64,000 nt of DNA, taken from PVC group bacterium (ex Bugula neritina AB1). Its GTDB lineage: Bacteria > GCA-001730085. This document shows, in pieces, positions 17,978 to 27,158 of this stretch (positions within the stretch are counted from its first letter, which is position 1; each line of letters begins with the position of its first letter). Below the pieces are notes generated by a model, which was not told the DNA's origin, did not search any database, and saw only the letters and a program-made list of their open reading frames with translations. The DNA lies in the NCBI GenBank assembly GCA_001730085.1, contig MDLB01000108.1, forward strand, positions 1 to 64,000. Direction: 5' to 3'. The position numbers were made by a program, and so were the translations under genes.

Positions 17978-18592
17978 ATGAGCGGTTATTTTTTTTCCTT
18001 TGAGGGTATTGATGGCTCGGGGAAAACGACACAGGCAAATCTTTTAATGGAGCATTTGTCAAAAAGTGGCTACGAAACGCTTTTGACGCGAGAGCCGGGA
18101 GGGACCCCTGTTGGTGAAAAAATACGTAAAATATTGCTTGAAAATAACTGTCATGCAATGAATATAACAACAGAGTTACTTTTACTTGTTGCCTCGAGAG
18201 TTCAACATATTCAAGATGTGATTCAGCCTGCATTGGAAGCCGATCAGATAGTATTGATCGATCGTTTTTCCGATGCGACACGTGCCTATCAAGGGTATGG
18301 AGGTGGATGCAGTTTGGAGAGTATCGAACAAATATTAAAACTGAGTGGATGTTGTTTAGAACCCAATCTCACATTTATCTTAGATATTCCTGTTGAGAAG
18401 AGCTTCCAAAGACTTTTTGAGAGTAAAGATCGCTTTGAGAATAAAAAGTCTTCTTATTTTGAGAAAGTTAGAGAGGGTTATCTTGACCTTGCGAAGAAAT
18501 ATCCCAATAGAGTGAAGGTTATCAACGCAGAAGATTCGCTTCAAGACGTTTTTGAAAAAGTAAAGGGATACGTGGATGAGTTCATTGCATGA
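17978..18592 (+). CDS. tmk: Thymidylate kinase
   Basis: Phosphorylates dTMP to dTDP for DNA synthesis. The ATG at 17978 has a GGAGGGG ribosome site and gives 204 residues; the 12 codons open upstream do not fit. The P-loop is FEGIDGSGKTT (about 6-16), followed by TREPGGTPVGE and the DRFSDATRAYQGYGGG motif. The stop lies 17 bases inside holB, so these are coupled. It opens the plus-strand cluster tmk-holB-ricT-metG-tatD, whose order is conserved in many bacteria. Confidence 0.96.
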   Translation: MSGYFFSFEGIDGSGKTTQANLLMEHLSKSGYETLLTREPGGTPVGEKIRKILLENNCHAMNITTELLLLVASRVQHIQDVIQPALEADQIVLIDRFSDATRAYQGYGGGCSLESIEQILKLSGCCLEPNLTFILDIPVEKSFQRLFESKDRFENKKSSYFEKVREGYLDLAKKYPNRVKVINAEDSLQDVFEKVKGYVDEFIA

Positions 18593-19499
18593 ATTATGTC
18601 TAAACTACCCTAATTTAAATATAATTAAAACAGATTTGAATCAAGATCGTCTTTCTCAAGCCTACCTTTTTTTAGGGCAAGAGGAAGTTGTTTGGGAAGC
18701 CCTAAAAGCTTTTGTGCTTCTTTTGCAGTGCTCGCAGGGTGAAAAAGAAGCGTGTGGAGAATGTGATTCATGTTTGCGGATTAAGAAAGACTTTCTTTGG
18801 GGCGCTAGTAAAGTTGAACCTTCTGGTCGAGCAAACTCTATTAAGCTTGAAGATATCTCTACTTTGCAATCAAAAGTGGCCACAAAGCCAATGGGCTTAG
18901 CCTATCATGTTTGCTTTATCAAAGATGTTCAATGCTTTGAAAAAGTGGCTGCGAATGCTTTTCTTAAAGTTTTGGAAGAACCACCACCTTCAACTGTTTG
19001 GATTTTGTCAGCGCCACATCAACAAGTGGTTTTAGATACACTGGCCTCTCGTTGTCGGAAAATCATTTTAAACGCGGATCCTGAAAGTCAAATCATAAAA
19101 AAATATTTTGAAGAAGATGATTTGTTTTGTTCAGGGCTTTTGGAAGTGCTTGCTGGGGAGTCAGATCTCTCTCTTTCTTCTTTTGTTGATAAAATGTACG
19201 AATACCTAGAAAAAGATAAAGAAAAAAATCATAAAAAATATATATCAATGGTTATCAATATCTTTGCTGTGATTATAAGGAATAGTTATGTCTATGAGAA
19301 GTGTGATGTTTCTCAAATTGAACTAGTTGCACCTTGTTTAAGAAGTGTTTCTGAAAAAGCCGCTAATAGTTGGTCTGTGAAGACAAAAGAAGACATTTTA
19401 GAGCGGTCGTCAAATTTAAAGAGAGATGAGTTTTTTAATGTGAACTTTAAAACAGGTTTGAGCTATTTGATGAGTCCTTTAAGTGAGCAAGCCGGATGA
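18576..19499 (+). CDS. holB: DNA polymerase III delta-prime-type clamp-loader subunit
   Basis: The 307 residues fit the delta' subunit, which helps to open the sliding clamp on DNA. A zinc module is visible (C...C-x2-C-x2-C in QCSQGEKEACGECDSC, about 47-65). The family segment FLKVLEEPPPSTVWIL and the arginine-finger-like SRCRKI follow. The P-loop position (LGQEEVVWEA) lacks a Walker lysine, as is usual for delta' and unlike DnaX. It overlaps tmk by 17 bases and ricT by four. Confidence 0.9.
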   Translation: MSSLHELCLNYPNLNIIKTDLNQDRLSQAYLFLGQEEVVWEALKAFVLLLQCSQGEKEACGECDSCLRIKKDFLWGASKVEPSGRANSIKLEDISTLQSKVATKPMGLAYHVCFIKDVQCFEKVAANAFLKVLEEPPPSTVWILSAPHQQVVLDTLASRCRKIILNADPESQIIKKYFEEDDLFCSGLLEVLAGESDLSLSSFVDKMYEYLEKDKEKNHKKYISMVINIFAVIIRNSYVYEKCDVSQIELVAPCLRSVSEKAANSWSVKTKEDILERSSNLKRDEFFNVNFKTGLSYLMSPLSEQAG

Positions 19500-20308
19500 T
19501 CAAGATTGTCACAGTGAGACTGGGATTAGCAGGAAAGCTGGTTGATTATGATGCCGGATTGTTAAATGTTTCTATTGGAAATATTTGCATCGTGGAGGAT
19601 GATAGAGGGAAGCATTACGCAGAAGTTGTCGACTATTCTCAAATCAAAGAGTCGATATGTCCGACATCGAAATCTCCTAAGATTTTAAGATTGGCAACAA
19701 AAGAAGATCAAGAGCAAATCAAAAAAAACAGAGAAGATATCTTTCAGAAAAAACAAGTGGCGCAACAGAAGGTTAAGCAAAGCTCCTTGGCTATGAAAAT
19801 CATAGATATGGAGTATGTGTTTGATCGTTCTAAAGTTATATGCTATTTTTCAGCGAAAGGACGTGTGGACTTTCGCCGATTAGTTTTAAAGCTTGCCAGA
19901 ATGTTTCATTTAAGGGTAGAGTTAAGACAAATAGGTGTGAGAGATCATGCTCGTCTAAAAGGAGGATTCGGTAGATGTGGAAGAGAGCTATGTTGTTCTT
20001 CCCATCTTAAAAAGTTTCACCATGTGTCGATTAAAATGGAAAAAGAGCAAAACTTGGCGTCTTTACCGGGGAACTCTTTGGGTGTCTGTGGGAGATTGAT
20101 GTGTTGTTTGGCTTATGAATATGATCTGTACAAAAACTTTCGAAAAAATATTTACCCAAAAGGTACAGCCTTAGAGTTAAAAATGGGAAAAGGAACTGTT
20201 GTTGATGTTGATATCCTAAAGCAACAGTTAAAAATTGAACTGTGGGAAACAAGACAAATTGTAAAGTGTGGCCTTTCGGATGTTCAAAAAGTGATTAAAG
20301 TTTCTTAA
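19496..20308 (+). CDS. ricT: PSP1-domain protein, RicT/YaaT family
   Basis: The 270 residues carry the PSP1 C-terminal domain with its cysteine clusters: CGRELCCSSHLKKF and CGRLMCCLAYE, plus the highly conserved RQIGVRDHARLKGGFGRCG just before. In Bacillus the RicT (YaaT) homologue works with RicA and RicF in an Fe-S-containing complex that affects RNase Y. That role is known from other species and is not shown here. The start overlaps holB (ATGA), and metG begins 16 bases after the stop. Confidence 0.88.
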   Translation: MIKIVTVRLGLAGKLVDYDAGLLNVSIGNICIVEDDRGKHYAEVVDYSQIKESICPTSKSPKILRLATKEDQEQIKKNREDIFQKKQVAQQKVKQSSLAMKIIDMEYVFDRSKVICYFSAKGRVDFRRLVLKLARMFHLRVELRQIGVRDHARLKGGFGRCGRELCCSSHLKKFHHVSIKMEKEQNLASLPGNSLGVCGRLMCCLAYEYDLYKNFRKNIYPKGTALELKMGKGTVVDVDILKQQLKIELWETRQIVKCGLSDVQKVIKVS

Positions 20309-20324
20309 GAAAAGGGTTTTTAAA

Positions 20325-21833
20325 ATGTCGAATTTTTATTTAACAACACCGATATATTATGTTAATGGTGAACCACATATCGGACACGCGTATACAACTA
20401 TCGCTGCTGATGTTGTAGCTCGGTATCATCGCCTCGCTAAAGATGATGTTTTTTTTGCGACTGGGACGGATGAACATGGTCAAAAGATTGAAAAAGCAGC
20501 TAAAGAAAGGGGTGTAACTCCGCAGGCTTTGACCGATGAAGTTTCGAGTGTTTTTTTGAAACTTTGGGATGCTTTAGACATAGAGTACACCTCTTTTATC
20601 CGAACAACAGATTCCTCTCATGTAGAAAAAGTTAAAGAGTTTCTAGATAAGCTTTATCAAAAAGGAGATATTTACCTTGGAGAGTATGCGGGCTGGTATT
20701 GTGTTCCTTGTGAAAGTTTTTTTCCGGAAAAGCAATTAGAAGATAAAAAATGTCCAGATTGTTCTAGGGATGTTGAAAGCTTAAAAGAAACCTGTTACTT
20801 TTTTCGTTTGTCGGCTTATCAGGATTGGCTTATTGAATGGATAAAAAGCAATAAAGAAGGTTGGATTTCACCAGTTTCTCGTGAAAATGAAGTCTTGGGT
20901 TTGCTTAAAGAGCCATTAGAGGATCTTTGTATTTCTCGCCCTAAAGAAAGGTTGACATGGGGAGTTGAGCTTCCCTTTGACCCTCAACATGTCACGTATG
21001 TTTGGTTTGATGCTCTTATTAATTATTACAGTGTTCTCTGTCGTGATAATCAGGAAAAAGTTTTTTGGCCGTGTGATGCTCACTTGATAGGGAAGGATAT
21101 TTTGAGGCCACATGCTATTTTTTGGCCCATTATTTTGCATGCAATGGGATTAGAATTGCCTAAAAAACTAGTTGTTCATGGGTGGTGGACTGTTCAAGGT
21201 GAAAAAATGTCCAAATCTAAAGGGAATATCTTAGATCCATATGAAATTGTTGAGGAATATGGCTTGGATGCTTTTCGTTACTTTTTGTTAAGAGAAATAC
21301 CTTTTGGCTCAGATGGGGTTTTTACAAAAGAGCAGTTGATCCAAAGGGTTAATACAGAGCTTGGCAATGACTTTGGTAATTTTATTTCTAGGACATTGGG
21401 AATGTTGGATAAGTATTGCCAAGGGAATGTTCCTGTTTTTTTAAAAAATAAGACAGATTTAGAAGAAAAGATGGATGCTATTTACGAAGCGGTATGCATA
21501 AAAGTCAATGAGAACATGAAAGACTTTGCCTTTTCGCTTGCTCTCGAGAGTATCATGGAGTATGTCAGGAGTATGAATAGCTATATTGAAAATGTTTCTC
21601 CTTGGAAGTTGGCAAAAGATCCTAAGGCAAAGGCTAGGTTGGATGATGTGATGTCTTATTTATTGCAGGCTATTATTCGAATGGTAAGATTCATGGAGCC
21701 CTTTATTCCTAAAACTGTGAATAGGGTTAAGGCTCACTTGAAAGTGACAGATAGTGAGTACGAGGGGCATGTTTTAGAAGAAGGAAAAAACATTGATAAA
21801 TCACTTATTTTATTTCCAAGGATAGAAAAATGA
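20325..21833 (+). CDS. metG: Methionyl-tRNA synthetase
   Basis: Charges tRNA-Met. The 502 residues form a class I synthetase with the HIGH motif (PHIGHAYTT, about 17-25) and a KMSKS loop (KMSKSKG, about 294-300). A zinc knuckle has CVPC and CPDC, and an anticodon-binding helical domain runs to the end. No C-terminal tRNA-binding EMAP/Trbp111 extension is present, making this the short form. It lies in the tmk-to-tatD run, and its stop overlaps tatD (ATGA). Confidence 0.96.
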   Translation: MSNFYLTTPIYYVNGEPHIGHAYTTIAADVVARYHRLAKDDVFFATGTDEHGQKIEKAAKERGVTPQALTDEVSSVFLKLWDALDIEYTSFIRTTDSSHVEKVKEFLDKLYQKGDIYLGEYAGWYCVPCESFFPEKQLEDKKCPDCSRDVESLKETCYFFRLSAYQDWLIEWIKSNKEGWISPVSRENEVLGLLKEPLEDLCISRPKERLTWGVELPFDPQHVTYVWFDALINYYSVLCRDNQEKVFWPCDAHLIGKDILRPHAIFWPIILHAMGLELPKKLVVHGWWTVQGEKMSKSKGNILDPYEIVEEYGLDAFRYFLLREIPFGSDGVFTKEQLIQRVNTELGNDFGNFISRTLGMLDKYCQGNVPVFLKNKTDLEEKMDAIYEAVCIKVNENMKDFAFSLALESIMEYVRSMNSYIENVSPWKLAKDPKAKARLDDVMSYLLQAIIRMVRFMEPFIPKTVNRVKAHLKVTDSEYEGHVLEEGKNIDKSLILFPRIEK

Positions 21834-22591
21834 TTGATACGCATTGTCATGTTAATTTTGAAGCTTATGATGAAGATAGAGACGAGGTATTAAAAAGAGC
21901 CATAGAGGTAGGAGTTAAAACTATTTTAATACCAGGAACGACAATAGAGACCTCTGTTAGTGCCATAAGTATGGCAGAATCTTTTGATTTTATTTATGCG
22001 GCGGCAGGGGTACACCCCACAGAGGTTAATGATGTTTCCGAAGATGTGTATCAACAGCTTTCGGATCATTTGGATCACCCAAAAGTCAAGGCTCTTGGGG
22101 AAATCGGTATGGACCTTTTTCATGATCCAACTTTGAATAAAAAGCAAAGAGAGTGTATGGAGCGTTTTGCTGATCTTTCTATTCAAAAAGATAAACCCTT
22201 AATTATTCATAACCGAGATTCAGAAAAAGAAATGAGAGATTTTTTAAGTTCATGTTCTTTAAGAGAGACCCCAGGTGTTTTTCATTGCTTTGCTGGAGAT
22301 GTAGATTTCGCGAAATGTGTTCTTGACTATGGATTTTATATCTCTTTTACGGGAATTGTGACCTTTAAAAATGCAAAAACTCTTCAGGAAGTTGCTAAGT
22401 ATGTCCCATTAGATAGAATTCTTTTGGAGACCGACTCCCCGTATTTAACGCCTCATCCGTATAGAGGGAAACGCAACGAACCTTGTCATGTCAAATTGGT
22501 TGCAGAAAAAATAGCTTCTTTAAAGGATGAATCCTTTGAGCGGATTTGTGAAGTTACAACAGCTAATGCTTGTGGTTTATTTGACTTTTAG
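21830..22591 (+). CDS. tatD: TatD-family metal-dependent DNase
   Basis: Hydrolase with a TIM-barrel fold. The 253 residues show DTHCHVNF near the start, the metal-binding glutamate in GEIGMD, HNRDSE and HCFAG with their histidines, and LLETDSPYL with the C-terminal aspartate. All expected metal ligands are present. The ATG overlaps the metG stop by four bases. It is the last gene of the cluster and is followed by a hairpin plus T-tract. Confidence 0.94.
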   Translation: MIDTHCHVNFEAYDEDRDEVLKRAIEVGVKTILIPGTTIETSVSAISMAESFDFIYAAAGVHPTEVNDVSEDVYQQLSDHLDHPKVKALGEIGMDLFHDPTLNKKQRECMERFADLSIQKDKPLIIHNRDSEKEMRDFLSSCSLRETPGVFHCFAGDVDFAKCVLDYGFYISFTGIVTFKNAKTLQEVAKYVPLDRILLETDSPYLTPHPYRGKRNEPCHVKLVAEKIASLKDESFERICEVTTANACGLFDF

Positions 22592-22618
22592 AGCTTTTTG
22601 AGACATTTATTGAAAAAT

Positions 22619-22658
22619 ATCTCTTGCTTTTTTAAGAATGCGAGGCAGAGATTTTTTT
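22619..22658 (+). terminator. Intrinsic terminator after tatD
   Basis: ATCTC-T-TGC pairs with GCA-GAGAT (eight pairs, one bulged base) and is followed by seven T. It lies 28 bases after the tatD stop, so it probably ends the tmk-tatD transcript. The loop is long (17 bases), which lowers confidence. Confidence 0.55.
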
Positions 22659-22792
22659 ATTTTTTTCGAGATTAGAGCTAGCTATATATTTATAAAGAAA
22701 GGTGAACGAAAGTTAATCCTCTGCTTCAGCAATAGCTTAGTGATCGTTTAAAACGTTTTTTAGTGAAGTTCTTTTTTGTTTTAAAAATACTT

Positions 22793-22821
22793 TTGCAAAT
22801 CAGGTGTTTTTAGAGGATAAT
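22793..22821 (+). promoter_or_regulatory. Probable promoter before the sugar-binding lipoprotein gene
   Basis: TTGCAA, 17 bases, then GATAAT gives a good sigma-70-type promoter about 220 bases ahead of the gene at 23041. The long untranslated leader shows no feature that I recognise. Confidence 0.45.
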
Positions 22822-23040
22822 AGTATATTAAGAGTAATTATTTATACAAGATTTTTATGTAGTACCCTCTGCTTTTTCTAACTTAATGCTTTATACTTTT
22901 TTTACTTGTAGAAGTCTTCGTAATCTTTTATAGATAGTTTTTTGATTCTAATCTTTTTGTAAAAGGACGCTATGAGTACCTTGTCAGGGGCTTTTTACCC
23001 TTTTCAATATATGAAATATTTATGGAGATAAGATATAGTT

Positions 23041-24336
23041 ATGCGACGTATATTAGGTTTGTTTTTTGTTTTTCTTATAATCATGGGTTGTGGTTCTTCT
23101 GAAGGTCGTCAGGGTATGGAGGTTGTTACTCTTGGAGTTTGGGGAACACCTCAAGAATTGAAAATTATAAAAAAGATTATCTCTGACTGGGAAAAGAAAA
23201 ATCCAAAAGTTAAAGTTCGTATAAATCATACGAACTATTCCGGATATACAAGCAAAATTTTAACGCAGGTTTCTGGAGGAGTGGCGCCGGATATTATTTG
23301 TACAGAAGTTGATATGTTTGTTAACTACGCTAAAAAAGGGCTTTTTGAGCCACTAAACCTTTATATTGAGAATGATGAAGATTTTCATGTGGAAGATTTT
23401 TTTTCGGAAGTTATTGATCGATTTTCTCTTGATGGGAATCTGTACGCGCTTCCTAGAGATACGGCACCGTTCGCCTGTGTTTTCTATAATAAAGATCTCT
23501 TTGATCAAGCTGGAATTCCTTACCCTAAAGATGATTGGGATTGGGCAAACATGTTGGATTTGGCACAAAAACTAACTAAATTCGATCAAAAAGGCATGGT
23601 TGAGCAATATGGTTTTTATACGTGGGCTTGGAAAAACTTTGTTTTTAGTAATGGGGGAAGAATTGTTGATAATGTGAAAAACCCTAAGAGACTTCTTTTG
23701 GGGGAAGATGAAGCTATCGAAGGCTTGAACTTTTATGTTGACTTGATTCATAAATACCGTGTAATGCCATCACCAGAAGCATTTTCAAACCTAGGGATGG
23801 GTATTCAAACAATGTTTACCTCGGGGAGATTGGCTATGTTTGCTTCTGGGATATGGGAAACCCCAACTTTAAGAGATAAAACAATGGCGATGAGAGCGAA
23901 GGGTATGGATTTTCGTTGGGATGTTGTTATGTTTCCTAAGGGGAATAGCGGAATCAGAGGTTTTGGTACTGGGGGTTCTGGTTATGGGATATTGAAAACC
24001 TCACGTCATAAAAAACAAGCTTGGGAAGTTCTTAAGGCTCTATGTAGTGAAGAAGGGCAAAAAATGTTAGTTTTATCAGGCTTAGCTCAGCCAGCAAATA
24101 GTCGTATTTCGAAGAGTGATTTGTGGTCGAAAAGTGAAAGTTTGCCTAAAAACAAAGGTATGCTTAATGAGGCTGTTAAGTATGTTCACTATGATCCGTT
24201 TCATTCTAGATGGAGAGAAATTTACCAACAATATATTCTCTCAAACCTTGAGCTGGTTTTTAATGGCAAGAAAAAGGCAAAGGAAGTTATTGAGGCGTTT
24301 CTTCCTATCGTAGATCAAAAACTTCAAGAGGGGTAA
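23041..24336 (+). CDS. Extracellular solute-binding lipoprotein (family 1, sugar-type)
   Basis: The 431 residues begin with a lipoprotein signal: basic start, hydrophobic core and the lipobox IMGC (Cys at about 17). The mature part fits ABC sugar-binding proteins of family 1: TLGVWGTPQELKIIKKIISDWEKKNP region, GGVAPDII, a central ALPRDTAPFACVFYNKDLF segment, and a C-terminal YVHYDPFHSRWREI. No permease or ATPase gene lies nearby, so it is an orphan component here. The next gene starts six bases after its stop and is probably cotranscribed. Ligand unknown; a saccharide is likely. Confidence 0.85.
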   Translation: MRRILGLFFVFLIIMGCGSSEGRQGMEVVTLGVWGTPQELKIIKKIISDWEKKNPKVKVRINHTNYSGYTSKILTQVSGGVAPDIICTEVDMFVNYAKKGLFEPLNLYIENDEDFHVEDFFSEVIDRFSLDGNLYALPRDTAPFACVFYNKDLFDQAGIPYPKDDWDWANMLDLAQKLTKFDQKGMVEQYGFYTWAWKNFVFSNGGRIVDNVKNPKRLLLGEDEAIEGLNFYVDLIHKYRVMPSPEAFSNLGMGIQTMFTSGRLAMFASGIWETPTLRDKTMAMRAKGMDFRWDVVMFPKGNSGIRGFGTGGSGYGILKTSRHKKQAWEVLKALCSEEGQKMLVLSGLAQPANSRISKSDLWSKSESLPKNKGMLNEAVKYVHYDPFHSRWREIYQQYILSNLELVFNGKKKAKEVIEAFLPIVDQKLQEG

Positions 24337-24342
24337 GCTTTT

Positions 24343-25647
24343 ATGCCTTGGGGCATGACACTTTTTTTTTTCTTTTTTGTGTGCAAGATAGCGTTTTGTG
24401 TTGATGAGAAATTACCTGAAACTTATTTGGATTCCATAGCTTTAGGTGATCACTATTTTCAATCACAGGATTATTTTTTGGCATTTGAAACTTATTTGAA
24501 AGGTGCGAATGTACTAAGTGATAGACCCGAAATACATTATAGATTGGGTCGTTTGTATGGTCTTTTAGAACCTCAAAAAGCTCTGTGCGACAAAGAATAT
24601 ATTGTTGCAATAACCTTGATGTTAAAAAAAATTCCTAAAATTCATCAATTGAGTGCGAGTCATTTTCGTTGTCTTTTAGAGATTCCCATAGACCCAAAAG
24701 AACAGGCAGATAAGAACTTTTTAAACCCTGTTTCTGTCATAAAAACAGACCTAGATAAAGATGAAAGTAAAGAGTGTTTTGTTTTATTTAAAAGAGGTAA
24801 TTATGCATACACACTTTTTGTGATTGATTTTTTTGATAAATTGCCACGTGTGAGTCATTTAGCCACTTTTTTCACGGGGATATCTGGAGATGCGAGCATC
24901 TTATTTGAAGATCTTAATAAGGATGGAGTAGAAGAGATTGTTGTTGAAAGTCGCATGAAAGATTTTTTAAACCTTTTTGTTTTTCAAAAAACAGTTAAAA
25001 AAGATTATCAGGAAGTTTTAAGTTTACCGGCTCTTTGGGGTGCGGAGTACTTTTTTCTTGATTTTGATGGGGATCAAGCCAAAGAAATAGAGGTGTATGA
25101 AAAGATACGTGAAGATAAGGGTGAGGCTCGCTTTTCTGAAAACGGGCTTTGCTTAACCCAGAGGTCAATTTATTTTTGGCTTGAGAATAGATTAAAGTTG
25201 TTCAGTTCAGAGGTGGTGCATGATGACGCGTATGTTATAAATAAGTTTTTTTTAGAAATTATAAACGGTAAAGATGTCTCTTTCACAAGAGCCTATGAAT
25301 ATATTCATCCTGATTATTTTTTTGGATTTTTAAATCATGATAATGCTAGGGTGCAAAATTTAAAAGATTTTTTTCAACAAGAAGATTATCAAGATTTCTT
25401 GGGAAAAAAAATCAAAAAAATTGATATTTTTAAAAATATTCGGTTTGAAAAAGATGAAAGGTATAATAGTTACTTGGGGTGGGATGAAGATAGGAAGTCG
25501 CCTGATGTTGCCAAAGAAGAAGTTGCTTACAGGGTTTATTTGAATGAAAAAACTTATCTCCTTGTTCTGAGGAATAGAGGGGAATGGAGAATTGAAGAAT
25601 TTAGTAGGATTAAGAATAAAGAAGAAGGCTGGATGTTTTCTAAGTGA
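24343..25647 (+). CDS. Exported protein with TPR-like and VCBS/FG-GAP-like repeats
   Basis: The 434 residues start with a hydrophobic signal segment (MTLFFFFFVCKIAFC). A TPR-like helical region follows (about 30-80: ALGDHYFQSQDYFLAFETYLKG and on). Aspartate-rich strands then recur: DLDKDESKECFVL, DLNKDGVEEIVVES and DFDGDQAKEIEVY, spaced like the calcium-loop repeats of VCBS/FG-GAP propellers. The C-terminal third is not recognised. It is coupled to the sugar-binding lipoprotein upstream (six-base gap), suggesting a shared periplasmic or surface role; this is inference. Confidence 0.55.
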   Translation: MPWGMTLFFFFFVCKIAFCVDEKLPETYLDSIALGDHYFQSQDYFLAFETYLKGANVLSDRPEIHYRLGRLYGLLEPQKALCDKEYIVAITLMLKKIPKIHQLSASHFRCLLEIPIDPKEQADKNFLNPVSVIKTDLDKDESKECFVLFKRGNYAYTLFVIDFFDKLPRVSHLATFFTGISGDASILFEDLNKDGVEEIVVESRMKDFLNLFVFQKTVKKDYQEVLSLPALWGAEYFFLDFDGDQAKEIEVYEKIREDKGEARFSENGLCLTQRSIYFWLENRLKLFSSEVVHDDAYVINKFFLEIINGKDVSFTRAYEYIHPDYFFGFLNHDNARVQNLKDFFQQEDYQDFLGKKIKKIDIFKNIRFEKDERYNSYLGWDEDRKSPDVAKEEVAYRVYLNEKTYLLVLRNRGEWRIEEFSRIKNKEEGWMFSK

Positions 25648-25781
25648 TTATTATGCCAGATTTTTTATGACGATATTTTTTTTGCTTTTTTCACTGTTAA
25701 AAAAGTTTTTTCTTGTTTTATGTTTTTTAAGTATAGAAATTTAGATTTATTTAAGATCTATTTTGGAGAAAGAAAAGTTTT

Positions 25782-27155
25782 ATGTGCGGAGTTTTTGGAG
25801 TTCAAGGCAGTTTAGATGCCACAAAATATACATTTCTTGGTTTGTATGCTTTGCAGCACCGTGGAGAGGAGAGCGCAGGTATTGTCACTTTTAATCGTGA
25901 AAAAGCCAATATAGTTAAAGGTTGTGGACTGGTTGAAGAAGTTTTTAAAAAAGTTAACTTAGATGAGATTCAAGGGTCACTCGCTATGGGGCATGTCCGT
26001 TATTCGACAACAGGTTCCAGTAATGATATTAATGTCCAACCGTTTATGGTTAAGCATAGGGGAAAGACCCTTGCTGTTGTTCATAATGGGAATTTGACGA
26101 ATACGAGTTTTCTTAGTCAACAACTGGAATCTTCAGGTTCTATATTTCAAACGAGTATGGACTCCGAAATTTTGATTCACCTTTTAGCAAAGTCTTCGGA
26201 AGATGATTTAGAAAATAAATTTGTTGAAGCCTTGGGACATGTTGAGGGAGCTTATTCTGCTCTTTTTATGGTTGATGATATTTTAGTGGGTGCTCGAGAC
26301 CCTTATGGAGTTAGGCCACTATCGCTTGGAAAGAAAGATGGAGCTTATTTTTTCACAAGTGAAACGTGTGCATTTGACTTGGTTGGTGTCGAGTATATTA
26401 GAGATATTGCGAGAGGTGAGATTGTCTTTATATATCCAGATGGTAAGATAGCTTCGAAACAGATGAAAAAAGCAAAGGCCTCTAGGTGCGTTTTTGAGCA
26501 GGTTTATTTTGCTAGACCAGATAGTCTTGTTTTTGGCCAAAGTATTTCTAAACAACGCAAAAGGTTGGGACATGTTTTGGCTGAAGAGAGTTTTGTGGAT
26601 GCAGATATGGTATTAGCTGTTCCTGATTCGGGGAATTTTGCGGCTATGGGGTATGCCGAAAAATCAGGGATTCCTTTTGAAATGGGTATTGTTAGGAATC
26701 ACTATATAGGGAGAACTTTTATAAAATCTTCACAATTAATAAGAGAGTTCTCTGTGAAAATTAAGCTTAACCCCATACGAGACTTGGTTGATGGAAAAAA
26801 GATAGTTTTAGTGGATGATTCTATTGTTAGGGGTACGACCAGTAAGCGAAGAGTTGAGGCTTTGAGAGAGTGTGGGGCGAAGGAGATTCATATGAGAGTA
26901 AGCTGTCCGCCTGTGGTTAGTCCTTGCTTTTATGGTATGGACTTTCCTTCCACAAAGGACTTGATTGGTGCTCAAAAGTCTGTTGAGGCTATTGGGGATC
27001 ATATTGGCGTTGACTCTTTAAGTTATCTTAGTTTGCAGGGCATGAAAAATGCTTTAAATGGAGAAAAAGATGAATTTTGTGATGCTTGTTTTTCTAAGAG
27101 TTATCCTATAAAGGTTGACCAGTCAGCCAATAAGTATGTTATGGAGAATGCTTAA
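25782..27155 (+). CDS. purF: Amidophosphoribosyltransferase
   Basis: Catalyses the first committed step of purine synthesis, PRPP + glutamine to 5-phosphoribosylamine. The 457 residues begin MCGVFGV, so Cys2 is the glutaminase nucleophile without a propeptide. RHRGEES-type (LQHRGEESAG) and GHVRYSTTG motifs follow. The C-terminal phosphoribosyltransferase domain has the PRPP loop KIVLVDDSIVRGTT. ATG at 25782 has a GGAGA ribosome site. No other pur gene is near; rfbA starts three bases after its stop. Confidence 0.96.
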   Translation: MCGVFGVQGSLDATKYTFLGLYALQHRGEESAGIVTFNREKANIVKGCGLVEEVFKKVNLDEIQGSLAMGHVRYSTTGSSNDINVQPFMVKHRGKTLAVVHNGNLTNTSFLSQQLESSGSIFQTSMDSEILIHLLAKSSEDDLENKFVEALGHVEGAYSALFMVDDILVGARDPYGVRPLSLGKKDGAYFFTSETCAFDLVGVEYIRDIARGEIVFIYPDGKIASKQMKKAKASRCVFEQVYFARPDSLVFGQSISKQRKRLGHVLAEESFVDADMVLAVPDSGNFAAMGYAEKSGIPFEMGIVRNHYIGRTFIKSSQLIREFSVKIKLNPIRDLVDGKKIVLVDDSIVRGTTSKRRVEALRECGAKEIHMRVSCPPVVSPCFYGMDFPSTKDLIGAQKSVEAIGDHIGVDSLSYLSLQGMKNALNGEKDEFCDACFSKSYPIKVDQSANKYVMENA

Positions 27156-27158
27156 GCC

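Noticed and set aside
25685-25705. CTTTTTT/AAAAAAG hairpin before purF as a terminator
   Set aside because: The stem is almost wholly A-T and lies in a T-rich run, too weak to call.
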